This document shows, piece after piece, positions 1-8,292 of a DNA stretch of 64,000 bases (positions are counted from its first letter, which is position 1; every line of letters starts with the position of its first letter). The stretch comes from Oscillospiraceae bacterium (GTDB lineage Bacteria > Bacillota > Clostridia > Oscillospirales > Ruminococcaceae), in the NCBI GenBank assembly GCA_004554485.1, contig SFLS01000021.1:1-64000 (forward strand), in the 5' to 3' direction. Below the pieces are notes generated by a model. It searched no databases. It was not told where the DNA came from and saw only the letters and a program-made list of their open reading frames with translations. The position numbers were made by a program, and so were the translations under genes.

Positions 1-257
1 AGTCTATCTTACCCGATTCCCGGGGGCTTGTCAAGCATTTATTGGTCTTTTTTTACAAAAACCGTTCTGCTTGCCCGGATAATTTTGTACCCAATTCAGG
101 CCCGTCCTTGGCGACTTGCCACAATGCTTTTTCGGATTTTGCCTTTTATTTCGCTTGGTTTGCGCCCGTTTGGCCGCTGCCGCGCCGCACTTGTTGGCCA
201 GTTTTCACAAGGGGAGGGCCCCGCAGCCGTCCTGTCCCAGTCTGTGCAGACCGGCAG
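1..257. other. intergenic, no gene seen
   Basis: The stretch downstream of the minus-strand dipeptidase gene. Open frames here have no ribosome binding site and no recognisable protein. The first part is relatively AT-rich, then composition rises sharply into the palindromic element that starts at 258. I see no RNA gene. Confidence 0.5.
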
Positions 258-357
258 CCCCGCCGCTCCGCCGGGCGGCATTCGCCGCCCGGCGCGGCCT
301 CCCGGTGGGGAGGCCGCGCCCGCCCGCCCCTGCGGGGCGGGCGGCGGAGCGGCGGGG
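258..357. repeat. cloverleaf palindromic element, copy 1
   Basis: A 15-bp outer stem (258-272 pairs with 343-357, key bases CCCCGCCGCTCCGCC) encloses three hairpins: 273-290, 291-320 and 321-343. The third has ten paired bases around a TGC loop. It lies just downstream of the dipeptidase gene and has no T-run, so it is not a standard terminator. Same architecture as the other copies listed in this window. Confidence 0.7.
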
Positions 358-382
358 ACCGGCCCTCTGCACCCATCGGGGC

Positions 383-1825
383 TTAGCGGCTGCGGCGCAG
401 TACCTCCCGCACAAAGCGCCATACTCTCCCCACCGATTCCACCGACATCCGCTCGCGCGGGGTATGGATCTCCTCCAGCAGCGGCCCGGTGGAAACGCAG
501 TCCAGGCCCGGCAGCTTTTCACACAGCAGGCCGCACTCCAGCCCGGCGTGGATCGCCGCGATCTGCGGCTCGGCGCCGTACTGCTCCCGGTACACTTCAC
601 ACATCCGCTCGCGCAGCGGGCTTTCCTCCCGGTATTCCCAGGCCGGATAGTCGCTGGAAACGGCGACGCTGCCGCCCAGCAGGCGGGTCAGCGCCGTCAG
701 CCGCTCGGTCAGCATTTCCTTTTGGCTGGCCAGGGCGCTGCGCACCCCAAAGTGCAGCTCCACCGCGTCCTCCCCGGTGGTCAGGATCCCCAGATTCAGC
801 GAGGTCTGCACCAGACCGGGCAGAGTGCCGCTCATCGCCTGGATACCATTCGGCGCCGCCAGCAGCATACACAGCACCCGTTCGGCGCTGTCCTCGGTCA
901 TGACGGTATAGGACTTTTTCCCGGCCGGCTGCACCCGTATGGTCAGCGCCGGCTCGGCTGGGGCGTACTCCCGCCGCAGCTGCTCCTGCCACCGCTCGGC
1001 CAACGCAGCCAGCGCTTCGGCGCCGTCGGTCACCAGCACCGCCGCGGCCTCGGTGGGGATGGCGTTATCCTTCAGCCCGCCGGAAAGCGAGACCACCCGG
1101 CAGGGAACCGCCTGCCGCGCCGCCGCCGTAAACCGGCCCAGCAGCATATCGGCATTGGCCCGCCCCTTGTCGATCTCCACCCCGGAGTGGCCGCCGGTCA
1201 GCCCGGCGACGGTCACCGTCACGCCCTCGCCGGTCACCGTTTCCCGCTCCACCGGCAATCGGCAGCGGGTACGGTTGCCGCCGGCGCAGCTGACGGTAAA
1301 AACGCCCTCCTCCTCAGAGTCGAGATTGATCATGCTGCGGCCGGTTACCAGCGTGGGCTGCAGCGCCGCCGCGCCCAGCATGCCGATCTCCTCATCGCTG
1401 GTGATGATGCACTCCAGCCGGGGGGCGGGCAGCGTCTCATCGGCTAGCAGCGCCAGCATTATCGCCACCGCAATGCCATCGTCGCCGCCCAGCGTCGTCC
1501 CCCGGGCAAATACCCAGCCGTTTTCCTCCGCCAGCTCCAGTCCCTCGGACTCCATATCCTTATGGCAGCCGGGGGCCTTTTCGCACACCATATCCAGGTG
1601 CCCTTGCAGCACCACCGGCGCGGCGTTTTCGTACCCCGCCGCCGTCTCCTTAACGATGATCACATTATCGTGCGCGTCCCGGCTGTGCTGCAGGCCGCGG
1701 CGGGCGGCAAACTGCTCGCAGTAGTCGGCGATCCGTTTGGTATTGCCCGAACCGTGCGGGATGCCGCAGATCTCCTCAAAATAATAAAATACCTCTTTGG
1801 GCTCCAGATGGCTCAGTACGCTCAT
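383..1825 (-). CDS. pepD: aminoacyl-histidine dipeptidase (M20 family, PepD-like)
   Basis: Cytosolic zinc metallopeptidase that cleaves Xaa-His and other dipeptides. The 480-residue product has the M20 layout: metal-binding GHLDMV at about 75-80, a GGDDG motif near 115 and DEEIG near 145, with the dimerisation (lid) domain in the middle. I chose the ATG at 1825 rather than the longer frame to 1897 because AGGAAG lies just upstream and the protein then starts like its family (MSVLSHLEPKEVF). Single gene; a promoter lies at 1897-1925. Family call is firm; exact substrate range is inferred. Confidence 0.9.
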   Translation of the reverse strand: MSVLSHLEPKEVFYYFEEICGIPHGSGNTKRIADYCEQFAARRGLQHSRDAHDNVIIVKETAAGYENAAPVVLQGHLDMVCEKAPGCHKDMESEGLELAEENGWVFARGTTLGGDDGIAVAIMLALLADETLPAPRLECIITSDEEIGMLGAAALQPTLVTGRSMINLDSEEEGVFTVSCAGGNRTRCRLPVERETVTGEGVTVTVAGLTGGHSGVEIDKGRANADMLLGRFTAAARQAVPCRVVSLSGGLKDNAIPTEAAAVLVTDGAEALAALAERWQEQLRREYAPAEPALTIRVQPAGKKSYTVMTEDSAERVLCMLLAAPNGIQAMSGTLPGLVQTSLNLGILTTGEDAVELHFGVRSALASQKEMLTERLTALTRLLGGSVAVSSDYPAWEYREESPLRERMCEVYREQYGAEPQIAAIHAGLECGLLCEKLPGLDCVSTGPLLEEIHTPRERMSVESVGRVWRFVREVLRRSR

Positions 1826-1896
1826 GGTCACGCTTCCTTTCGGCGGTTTCGGCGGCGCGCGGGCGGTTTTCGCACGGCTCCGCCGTATTATTGTCA

Positions 1897-1925
1897 TTAT
1901 ACACCCTTGCCGCCCGCCGCGTAAA
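1897..1925 (-). promoter_or_regulatory. promoter of the dipeptidase gene
   Basis: On the minus strand TTTACG (1920-1925) is followed after 17 bp by a perfect TATAAT (1897-1902), about 70 bp upstream of the ATG at 1825. Confidence 0.5.
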
Positions 1926-2019
1926 TCCCCCGGCCTGTGATTCTTTTGTCAAATCCGCCAAATCCGCCGGTCTGTTTATGACATATTCACAAAAATGCGG
2001 GCGTTTTTTCGGGCTTTCG

Positions 2020-2048
2020 TTTACATTTCTGTGATATAGTGCTACAAT
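2020..2048 (+). promoter_or_regulatory. promoter of the msmX-like gene
   Basis: TTTACA (2020-2025), 17-bp spacer, TACAAT (2043-2048). Transcription from here would give a leader of about 205 nt before the ATG at 2263. That leader contains several hairpins: an ACCGG/CCGGT stem, GGCAG/CTGCC and a GGGGAA/TTTCCCC stem. Confidence 0.55.
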
Positions 2049-2262
2049 AGGGCTGACAGGCCGGGCTTTTTCCCACCTGCGCAATCAACCCGATCCCCCC
2101 TGCCACTCCACTTGATGGCCAGCCGGGACGAAAAAAAGGAGGAACCACCCAACCGGACGCTCCCGGTGCGGCAGTGTGGAGACCTGCCGTAAGGCGCGGG
2201 GAAGCGCGCTTTCCCCGGCGCGAGGCCAGGTATGCGGAGGCAGCCTGTCCCGAGCGGAAAAA

Positions 2263-3453
2263 ATGGCAAACGTCGTACTGAAAAACATCAAAAAAGTCTA
2301 CCCCAACCTGGAAGACAAGAAAAAGAAGAAAAAAGACGAGCCGGAAAAGAAGAGCAACCTGCAGGTCACCGAAGAGGGCGTTCTGGCTGTCCAGGATTTT
2401 AACCTGGAGATCCAGGATAACGAATTTATCGTACTGGTCGGCCCCTCCGGCTGCGGTAAATCCACCACCCTGCGGATGATTGCCGGTCTGGAGGAGATCT
2501 CCGGCGGCGAGCTGTATATCGACGGCAAGCTGGTCAACGACGTTCCCCCCAAGGATCGGGATATCGCCATGGTATTCCAGAACTACGCCCTGTACCCCCA
2601 CATGACTGTTTACGATAACATGGCCTTCGGGCTCAAGCTGCGCAAGGTGGATAAGGCGGAGATCGACCGCAAGGTACGGGAGGCCGCCGAGATCCTGGAT
2701 ATCACCCAATACCTGGACCGCAAGCCCAAGGCGCTTTCCGGCGGCCAGCGGCAGCGTGTGGCCATCGGCCGCGCTATCGTCCGCAACCCCAAGGTCTTTT
2801 TGATGGACGAGCCGCTTTCCAACCTGGACGCCAAACTCCGCAACCAGATGCGCGCCGAGATCATCAAGCTGCGGCAGCGCATCGATACCACTTTCATTTA
2901 TGTGACCCACGACCAGACCGAGGCCATGACGCTGGGCGACCGCATCGTCATCATGAAGGACGGCATCATCCAGCAGGTGGGCACCCCGCAGGAGGTCTTT
3001 GACCATCCCGCCAACCTGTTTGTGGCCGGCTTTATCGGTATGCCCCGCATGAACACCTTTGACGCCGCGCTGGTACGGGACGCCGACGGCAAGTATGCCG
3101 TCAACCTGGAGGGCGCCCATGTCGTCCTCAGCGATGAAAAGCAGGCCCGGCTTTCCGCCAAGAATGCTGCGCCCGGCCCCGTGGTGCTGGGCGTCCGTCC
3201 GGAGCATATCATGCTGGCCGGCGAAGGCGAGCAGATGATCCACGGCACCGTGGACGTCAGCGAGATGATGGGCAGCGCCGTCCACCTGCACCTGCAGGCC
3301 TGCGGCCGCGATACCATCATCATCGTCCAGACCATGAGCATGCAGGGCGCCACCAACACCAACTTCGGCATCGGGCAGACCATCGCCTTTACCTTCGGCG
3401 GCAACGTGGCCCATGTCTTTGACCCCGAAACCGGCAAGAACCTCGAATTCTGA
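2263..3453 (+). CDS. sugar ABC transporter ATP-binding protein (MsmX/UgpC/MalK family)
   Basis: Energises carbohydrate import ABC permeases. The 396-residue product has Walker A GPSGCGKST at about 60-68, signature LSGGQRQR at about 158-165, Walker B VFLMDEP near 178-184, the H-loop THDQTEA, and a C-terminal TOBE/MalK regulatory region. A lysine/glutamate-rich insert of roughly 24 residues (15-38) sits between the first strand and the core domain. No permease or binding protein is adjacent, which fits a shared, multitask ATPase like B. subtilis MsmX. The chosen ATG starts with the family's MANVVLKN; its ribosome site is weak (GGAGG is 22 nt upstream), and the long leader may matter for expression. 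Confidence 0.88.
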   Translation: MANVVLKNIKKVYPNLEDKKKKKKDEPEKKSNLQVTEEGVLAVQDFNLEIQDNEFIVLVGPSGCGKSTTLRMIAGLEEISGGELYIDGKLVNDVPPKDRDIAMVFQNYALYPHMTVYDNMAFGLKLRKVDKAEIDRKVREAAEILDITQYLDRKPKALSGGQRQRVAIGRAIVRNPKVFLMDEPLSNLDAKLRNQMRAEIIKLRQRIDTTFIYVTHDQTEAMTLGDRIVIMKDGIIQQVGTPQEVFDHPANLFVAGFIGMPRMNTFDAALVRDADGKYAVNLEGAHVVLSDEKQARLSAKNAAPGPVVLGVRPEHIMLAGEGEQMIHGTVDVSEMMGSAVHLHLQACGRDTIIIVQTMSMQGATNTNFGIGQTIAFTFGGNVAHVFDPETGKNLEF

Positions 3454-3468
3454 TCTGTATTGCCTTTT

Positions 3469-3501
3469 GCCGCCCCCGGTCCGCCGGGGGCGGCATTTTT
3501 T
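3469..3501 (+). terminator. terminator after the msmX-like gene
   Basis: GCCGCCCCCGG (3469-3479) pairs with CCGGGGGCGGC (3484-3494), followed by a run of T. Confidence 0.85.
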
Positions 3502-3535
3502 GCGCCCTGCGCCGGCCGAGGGAAAAGTGCGGCGC

Positions 3536-3568
3536 AAAAAGCCCCTGCCGTTTTGCCGTGGCAGGGGC
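3536..3568 (-). terminator. terminator after the MATE gene
   Basis: On the minus strand GCCCCTGCC pairs with GGCAGGGGC (3541-3568), followed by five T. Confidence 0.75.
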
Positions 3569-3600
3569 CTGATGATAGGATGGGATGGGATGGGACCGCC

Positions 3601-4968
3601 TTAGTGCCGGACCAGCGCGCCGCGGCGGATGCCGGGGGCGGTGAGCCAGTCGGCCCGGTAATAGTAGACGGCCAAAAAGACGCTGCTGAGCGCCCAGGTA
3701 ATGGGGTAGACCCAGTTGACCACCGCGATGGAGTGGTAGATCGGCACCGCCACGGTGAGGATACCCACCCGGACGATGCACCAGAAGGACAGCATCGAGA
3801 CCATGGGGATCACCGCGCGGCCCGCCCCGCGCATGACGGCGGCCAGGCAGTGGGTAAGAGCCAGCAGGCAGAAGAACGGGGCGCAGGTGCGTATCTTCAG
3901 CACGCCGAAGGCAATGCCCTCCGGTTCCTGGGTGAAGGCCCCGATGAGCAGCGGCGCCAGCCAGTACAGCAGCGCCCCGATCAGCTCCGCCAGAGCGACC
4001 GAGCAGACGATGCCGAACCGCGCGCCCTTTCTGGTGCGCTGCAGCTCCCCGGCGCCCAGGTTCTGCCCGACAAAGGTGGTGATGGCGGCGGTAAAGCTGG
4101 TGATGGGCAGAAAAGCAAAGCCCTCCACCTTGGAATAGGCGCCGCACCCCGCCATGGCCATCTCGCCAAAGGCGTTGATATTGGACTGCACCACCACGTT
4201 GGCCAGCGCGATCACCGAATTCTGCAGTCCGGAGGGGAGGCCGTACTGCAGGATCAGCCGGGTCATTTCGCCGTCAAAACGCACCTCCCGCCATCTGACC
4301 TGGTATTCGCTGGGGATGCCCATCAGCCGCCGCAGGCACAGCGCCACGCTGACAAACTGCGAAAGGATGGTGGCCAGCGCCGCGCCCTCCACCCCCATGC
4401 CGAGACCCGCGATCAGCAGGATATCCAACGCCACGTTGGTGACGGAGGAGGTGACGAGGTAGTACAGCGGGTGGCGGCTGTCGCCCACCGCCTGCATAAT
4501 GCCCTGGCACTGGTTATACATCACCAGCCCCACGCTGCCGGCAAAATAGGTGCGGATGTAGGCGGCCGCCTGCGGCATGACCCCCTCCGGGGTACCCATC
4601 CAGCGCAGCACCTGCGGGGTGAACAGCATCCCCACCACGGTCAGGAATCCTCCCGCCGCCAGGCCGAAGGCAATATTGGTATGGATGGCGGCGCGCATCT
4701 TTTCGGTCTCCCGCGAACCGAAAAAGCGGGAGACCACCACGCCGGCGCCCATCGATATGCCGCCGAAAAAGCCCACCAGCAGAAATACCAGCGTGCCGGT
4801 GCCGGTAACCGCCGCCAGGGCGCTGTTGCCCAGCAGGTTGCCGACGATCAGCGCGTCGGCGGTATTGTAGAGCTGCTGGAACAGGTTGCCCAGCAGCAGC
4901 GGCACCGCAAAGGATATCAGCTGCTTTGCAATAGGGCCTTCGGTCATTCTGACTTCGGCTGCGGCCAT
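3601..4968 (-). CDS. MATE family efflux transporter
   Basis: Integral membrane exporter of the multidrug and toxin extrusion family (NorM/DinF type), driven by Na+ or H+. The product is about 455 residues, the usual MATE length, with twelve hydrophobic segments and the family N-terminus (MTEGPIAKQLISFAVPLLLG followed by FQQLYNTADALIVG). The ATG at 4968 is preceded by AAAGGAGGAGG, so the 13 residues upstream in the same frame are left out. It stands alone between terminators, convergent with the msmX-like gene. Substrate cannot be predicted. Confidence 0.9.
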   Translation of the reverse strand: MAAAEVRMTEGPIAKQLISFAVPLLLGNLFQQLYNTADALIVGNLLGNSALAAVTGTGTLVFLLVGFFGGISMGAGVVVSRFFGSRETEKMRAAIHTNIAFGLAAGGFLTVVGMLFTPQVLRWMGTPEGVMPQAAAYIRTYFAGSVGLVMYNQCQGIMQAVGDSRHPLYYLVTSSVTNVALDILLIAGLGMGVEGAALATILSQFVSVALCLRRLMGIPSEYQVRWREVRFDGEMTRLILQYGLPSGLQNSVIALANVVVQSNINAFGEMAMAGCGAYSKVEGFAFLPITSFTAAITTFVGQNLGAGELQRTRKGARFGIVCSVALAELIGALLYWLAPLLIGAFTQEPEGIAFGVLKIRTCAPFFCLLALTHCLAAVMRGAGRAVIPMVSMLSFWCIVRVGILTVAVPIYHSIAVVNWVYPITWALSSVFLAVYYYRADWLTAPGIRRGALVRH

Positions 4969-5152
4969 GCGGCTGTCCTCCTCCTTTCCCACCGGTCGGG
5001 GTGTCAAACTCTATGCAGTATAACAGAAACCGACAGGATACGCAAGGGGCCTTTCGGCTGCGAGGGGCGAGAAGGCCCGGGCCTTTTTGCAAATTGAGGA
5101 GAGCGCCTTTTCCCGGCCGGCGCTTTTTGCAGGCTGCAGCAGCGGCGCAAAA

Positions 5153-5181
5153 CATAATATTGCCCCGCCCGGCATATAGAT
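5153..5181 (+). promoter_or_regulatory. possible sigma-E-type promoter of spoIIID
   Basis: CATAATAT (5153-5160) and CATATAGAT (5173-5181) resemble the mother-cell sigma-E consensus (ATA-rich -35, CATA-type -10). spoIIID of B. subtilis is sigma-E dependent. Spacing is slightly off, so this is tentative. Confidence 0.3.
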
Positions 5182-5227
5182 GCACCAAGAACCCAAGCGA
5201 AATCATCCGGGGGGAGGTCATCTCATC

Positions 5228-5497
5228 TTGAAGGGGTTTCCAGAGGATCGGGCTGCCGTTTTTGCCCGTTATATCATCGAAACCGGCGCCACCGTGCGGG
5301 AGGCCGCAAAGCAGTTCCATATCTCCAAAAGCACGGTACATAAGGATATTCAGGAGCGGCTTCCGCTGCTGAACTACCCGCTGTACTGCCAGGTACGGGT
5401 GGTGCTGGACCGCAATAAGGAGGAGCGGCATCTGCGGGGCGGAGAAGCCACCCGCCGCAAATACGCCGCCAAGCGCAAAAAGTGTGACGAAAAATAG
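5228..5497 (+). CDS. spoIIID: sporulation transcriptional regulator SpoIIID
   Basis: Small DNA-binding protein that reshapes mother-cell transcription during sporulation. The 89-residue product carries the helix-turn-helix (VREAAKQFHISKSTVHKD) and the signature RHLRGGEATR toward the C-terminus, followed by a basic tail; both are typical of SpoIIID. I prefer the TTG at 5228, ten bases after GGAGG, over the ATG at 5180: the latter has no ribosome site and may lie upstream of the transcription start. Single gene. Its presence argues that the organism retains a sporulation programme. Confidence 0.92.
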   Translation: MKGFPEDRAAVFARYIIETGATVREAAKQFHISKSTVHKDIQERLPLLNYPLYCQVRVVLDRNKEERHLRGGEATRRKYAAKRKKCDEK

Positions 5498-5501
5498 CGT
5501 T

Positions 5502-5570
5502 CCGCCGTCCCCCAAAGCAGAGGGGCGGCGGATGTTTTTGGGTCAGCGGCGCCGCAGCGCCGCTTTTCCA
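5502..5570 (+). terminator. tandem terminator hairpins after spoIIID
   Basis: CCGCC...GGCGG stem at about 5502-5532 followed by TTTTT, then a GCGGCG/CGCCGC hairpin at about 5546-5566 followed by TTTT. The remaining stretch to 5755 contains no gene that I can support. Confidence 0.55.
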
Positions 5571-5755
5571 TTGGGGGATACGTTCTAAAGGCAGGGGATT
5601 TCGGCTTTTTTCGCTTCGGGGCCGCCGCAATCCGCCCAAGGACATTTCAGAGGGGAAACCGGAGGTGCGCCGAACCGTGCGGCCGGTCGGTCACGACCTC
5701 TCCGTTGAAGGTCGCCGCTCCGCCGCCTGTCGAAAGCTCTCGGGCTTTTTTTGGC

Positions 5756-6331
5756 TCACGCTCCCCCAAACCGAAACAGCATCCCCACCACGGCGGAAAA
5801 CCCGAGAAAAACGATGGGGTGCCACCGTTTGGTCTTTTTCAGGTTGGTGACGATGAACAGGAACGCCGCCAGCGCCACAGCCGGCCAGCGCATGCTCTGC
5901 CACAGGGTGCCGAAGCTCCGGCCTTCGGCCAAAAGGGCCACAATGACTACCGAAAGCGCCGCCGAGGCGATCAGGCCGGACGAGGCGGGACGCAGCCCGT
6001 AAAAGGCGTTTTCCACCGTCCGGTTGCCGCGGAACCGATGCAGAAAAACCGAAACCAGGATAATGATCAGGATGGAAGGCGCCACAAAGCCCAGCGTGCT
6101 GATGACCGCCCCGGGGATCCCGCTCATGCGAAACCCCACATAGGTAGCCATGTTCACCCCGATGGGCCCGGGGGTGGATTCCGAAACGGCGATCATATCG
6201 GCCAGCTGGGTGTAGGTGAACCAGCCGGTGCGGTCGCTCAGGTCGTACAAAAAGGGGATGGCCGCCATACCCCCGCCGATAGAAAACAGCCCGACCTGGA
6301 AAAACTCCCAGAAAAGACGCAGCAGGATCAT
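5756..6331 (-). CDS. chromate transporter family protein, second half
   Basis: One of two adjacent single-domain proteins of the ChrA (CHR) superfamily. The 191-residue product has the domain's signature (FSIGGGMAAIPFL, then STPGPIGVNMATYVG) and about six membrane segments. Its ATG overlaps the stop of the upstream paralogue by ATGA (6328-6331), so the two are translationally coupled and probably form a heterodimer. The family moves chromate or sulfate-like anions, but in gut anaerobes the physiological substrate is not known. Confidence 0.85.
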   Translation of the reverse strand: MILLRLFWEFFQVGLFSIGGGMAAIPFLYDLSDRTGWFTYTQLADMIAVSESTPGPIGVNMATYVGFRMSGIPGAVISTLGFVAPSILIIILVSVFLHRFRGNRTVENAFYGLRPASSGLIASAALSVVIVALLAEGRSFGTLWQSMRWPAVALAAFLFIVTNLKKTKRWHPIVFLGFSAVVGMLFRFGGA

Positions 6332-6873
6332 TTCGCCTTCACCTCCCAGGTCTTCAGCAGGATGCCGGCGATACCGGCCGCCACGATATACAGCACCGGA
6401 CTGACAGCGGTAAACACCGAGCCGATGAACACCGCCGCAAAAAGGGCGGCGGCTTTCCAGTCCACTATGGCGGTGCGGGCCAGCCGGATGACCGAATTGA
6501 CCATCAGCACGGCCACCGCCACCCGGATGCCGGCAAAGGCGTTTTTGACCGCCGGCAGCTCCGAGATGTTGCCCAGAAAGGCGGCAATGACGGTGATGAT
6601 GACCAGGGAAGGGAACACCAGCCCCAGCGTGGCCACCACGCCGCCCGCCACCCCGACCAGGCGGTAGCCGATAAAGGTGGAAACATTCACGGCGATCGCC
6701 CCCGGGGTACACTGCGCCAGGGCGTAGTAGTCCATCATTTCTTCCTCGGTGGCCCAGCCGCGGCGCTCCACCAGCTCGTTCTGCATCATGGGCAGCATGG
6801 CGTAGCCGCCGCCGATGGTCAGCACACCGATGCGGGCAAAGGAGACAAAAAGCTCTCCCAGTTTTTTCAGCAT
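6328..6873 (-). CDS. chromate transporter family protein, first half
   Basis: The 181-residue partner of the downstream CHR-domain protein, with GVLTIGGGYAMLPMM and CTPGAIAVNVSTFIGY, the two conserved glycine/proline motifs of one ChrA half. Fused ChrA proteins have both halves in one chain; here they are separate, as in many Firmicutes. The ATG at 6873 follows AAGGAGGAAGCT; the frame extends upstream but without a ribosome site. First gene of a two-gene operon. Confidence 0.85.
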   Translation of the reverse strand: MLKKLGELFVSFARIGVLTIGGGYAMLPMMQNELVERRGWATEEEMMDYYALAQCTPGAIAVNVSTFIGYRLVGVAGGVVATLGLVFPSLVIITVIAAFLGNISELPAVKNAFAGIRVAVAVLMVNSVIRLARTAIVDWKAAALFAAVFIGSVFTAVSPVLYIVAAGIAGILLKTWEVKAK

Positions 6874-6986
6874 AGCTTCCTCCTTTGGGGTATTCGGAAT
6901 GTCCCCATTGTAGCACCGAACCGCGCCGCGCGCAATGGGCGGCACATCGCCGGTTCTCCGCCGGCCGAACCCCGCCGCAAAGCAAC

Positions 6987-7014
6987 GTCCCCGCGGCAGC
7001 ACTGCCGCGGGGAC
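6987..7014 (-). terminator. terminator after the pdaA-like gene
   Basis: A perfect 13-bp inverted repeat (GTCCCCGCGGCAG, 6987-6999, with 7002-7014) directly behind the minus-strand stop at 7028; T-rich on the minus side. Confidence 0.7.
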
Positions 7015-7027
7015 GGTCTGTTTTCGG

Positions 7028-7960
7028 TCACAGCCTGGAAGGATCGCCCCAGGTAAAGCCCTTGGCGGCCACGCCGTCGATGACCTGCTCCAGAATGTTG
7101 GCGTTGGTCTTGCTGACGGCGTGCAGCAGGTAGATCATTCCCGGACAGGCGCTGTCCACGATCTTTTGCAGCGATTCGGCCTCCCCGGGCTGTGCGTCGG
7201 TCAGCCAGTCCTTGTAGGCAAAGCTCCAAAAGACCGATTTGTAACCCAGCTGCTGTACCTCAGCCAGCGCCCGCTCGCTGAAATTGCCGCTGGGGAAGCG
7301 GAAGTATTTCATCTCGTAGTTAAAGTTTTCCTTCATATAGTTGTGCAGCTGCATCAGGTCCTGCTCCGCCTCCTCCACCGACAGGCCGGAGTAGTTGGGG
7401 TGCTTCCAGCTGTGGTTGCCCACCACGTGCCCCTCGTCGATCATCCGCTGCACCAGCTCCGGCTCGGACTTGGCAAAGTCCCCGGTGATGAAGAACATGG
7501 CCTTGACCCCCTTTTCCTTCAGGGTGTCCAGGATATCGCCGGAAAGGCCGTATTCGTAGCCCTCGTCAAAGGTCATGTACACCTCCTCGGACTGCTCGCT
7601 GAGAAAGACGGCGTTATAGCCGCCATAGGTCTTGTTGTAAAGCAGCGCGCCCTGGCTGCGATTTTTTTCGTCCTTGGGGCCGCCGGGGCCCCAGTCCTTG
7701 CTTTCGGTGGAAAGGCCGGAGAGCTTTTCGGCATCCACCCCCGCCGCGGTGGTGATATTCTCATTGCCGAGAGTATCATCGCCTGTCACGCCGTAGTCGG
7801 TATCGTATTGATTATCCTTATTTTCGGTATTGCCGTGGGTATCGTTCTGCTCCTCCATCGTCCCGCCGGGGTAGTTGGGGTCGTTTTCGTTATAGGTGGG
7901 CTGGCAGCCCGTCAGCAGCAGGACCGCCGCAAACAGAAGTGCAACACAGCGTTTTTTCAT
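7028..7960 (-). CDS. pdaA: PdaA-like polysaccharide deacetylase lipoprotein
   Basis: Probable N-acetylmuramic acid deacetylase of the NodB (CE4) family, needed in B. subtilis to make muramic-delta-lactam in spore cortex. The 310-residue product has a lipoprotein signal (LLLTGC, Cys at about 19), a low-complexity Asn/Asp-rich linker to about 100, then the catalytic domain: TFDEGYE replaces the TFDNGYE of PdaA, and HSWKHPN supplies the metal histidines. The C-terminal SACPGMIYLLHAVSKTNA closely follows PdaA. The lipid anchor is unlike the B. subtilis enzyme. A vegetative peptidoglycan deacetylase is the alternative. Confidence 0.85.
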   Translation of the reverse strand: MKKRCVALLFAAVLLLTGCQPTYNENDPNYPGGTMEEQNDTHGNTENKDNQYDTDYGVTGDDTLGNENITTAAGVDAEKLSGLSTESKDWGPGGPKDEKNRSQGALLYNKTYGGYNAVFLSEQSEEVYMTFDEGYEYGLSGDILDTLKEKGVKAMFFITGDFAKSEPELVQRMIDEGHVVGNHSWKHPNYSGLSVEEAEQDLMQLHNYMKENFNYEMKYFRFPSGNFSERALAEVQQLGYKSVFWSFAYKDWLTDAQPGEAESLQKIVDSACPGMIYLLHAVSKTNANILEQVIDGVAAKGFTWGDPSRL

Positions 7961-8170
7961 GGTCGTTTCGCCTTTCTATTTGTATTATCCGTTTCATATT
8001 ATACGTCTTGTATTTTTTGGTGCTTTTCTGCACCTACATTGTACCACATTCGACGGTATAAATCCTCACCAAATTTTGCAAACTACATCTGAAACGAAAA
8101 ATTCGCGCGCGGGGCCGCTGGGAATGGACGGTGCCCCCGCAAGGCCGGCTGCGCGGCAACGCCCGCCGGC

Positions 8171-8255
8171 GGCCCGCAGGGCGTTCCGGCTCCGCCGGAA
8201 CCGGCGGCCTCCGGCCGCCGCAGCCGCCCCTGCGGGGCGGCCGGCCCTGCGGGCC
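8171..8255. repeat. cloverleaf palindromic element, copy 2
   Basis: Outer arms GGCCCGCAGGGC (8171-8182) and GGCCCTGCGGGCC (8243-8255) enclose three perfect hairpins: 8183-8201 (GTTCCGGC, loop TCC), 8202-8220 (CGGCGGCC, loop TCC) and 8224-8240 (CCGCCCC, loop TGC). It occupies the leader region of the enolase gene, ending 37 bp before its ATG. Confidence 0.85.
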
Positions 8256-8292
8256 GTCCCCGCCCCCTGCGCAAACCCAAAGGAGGAACCAT

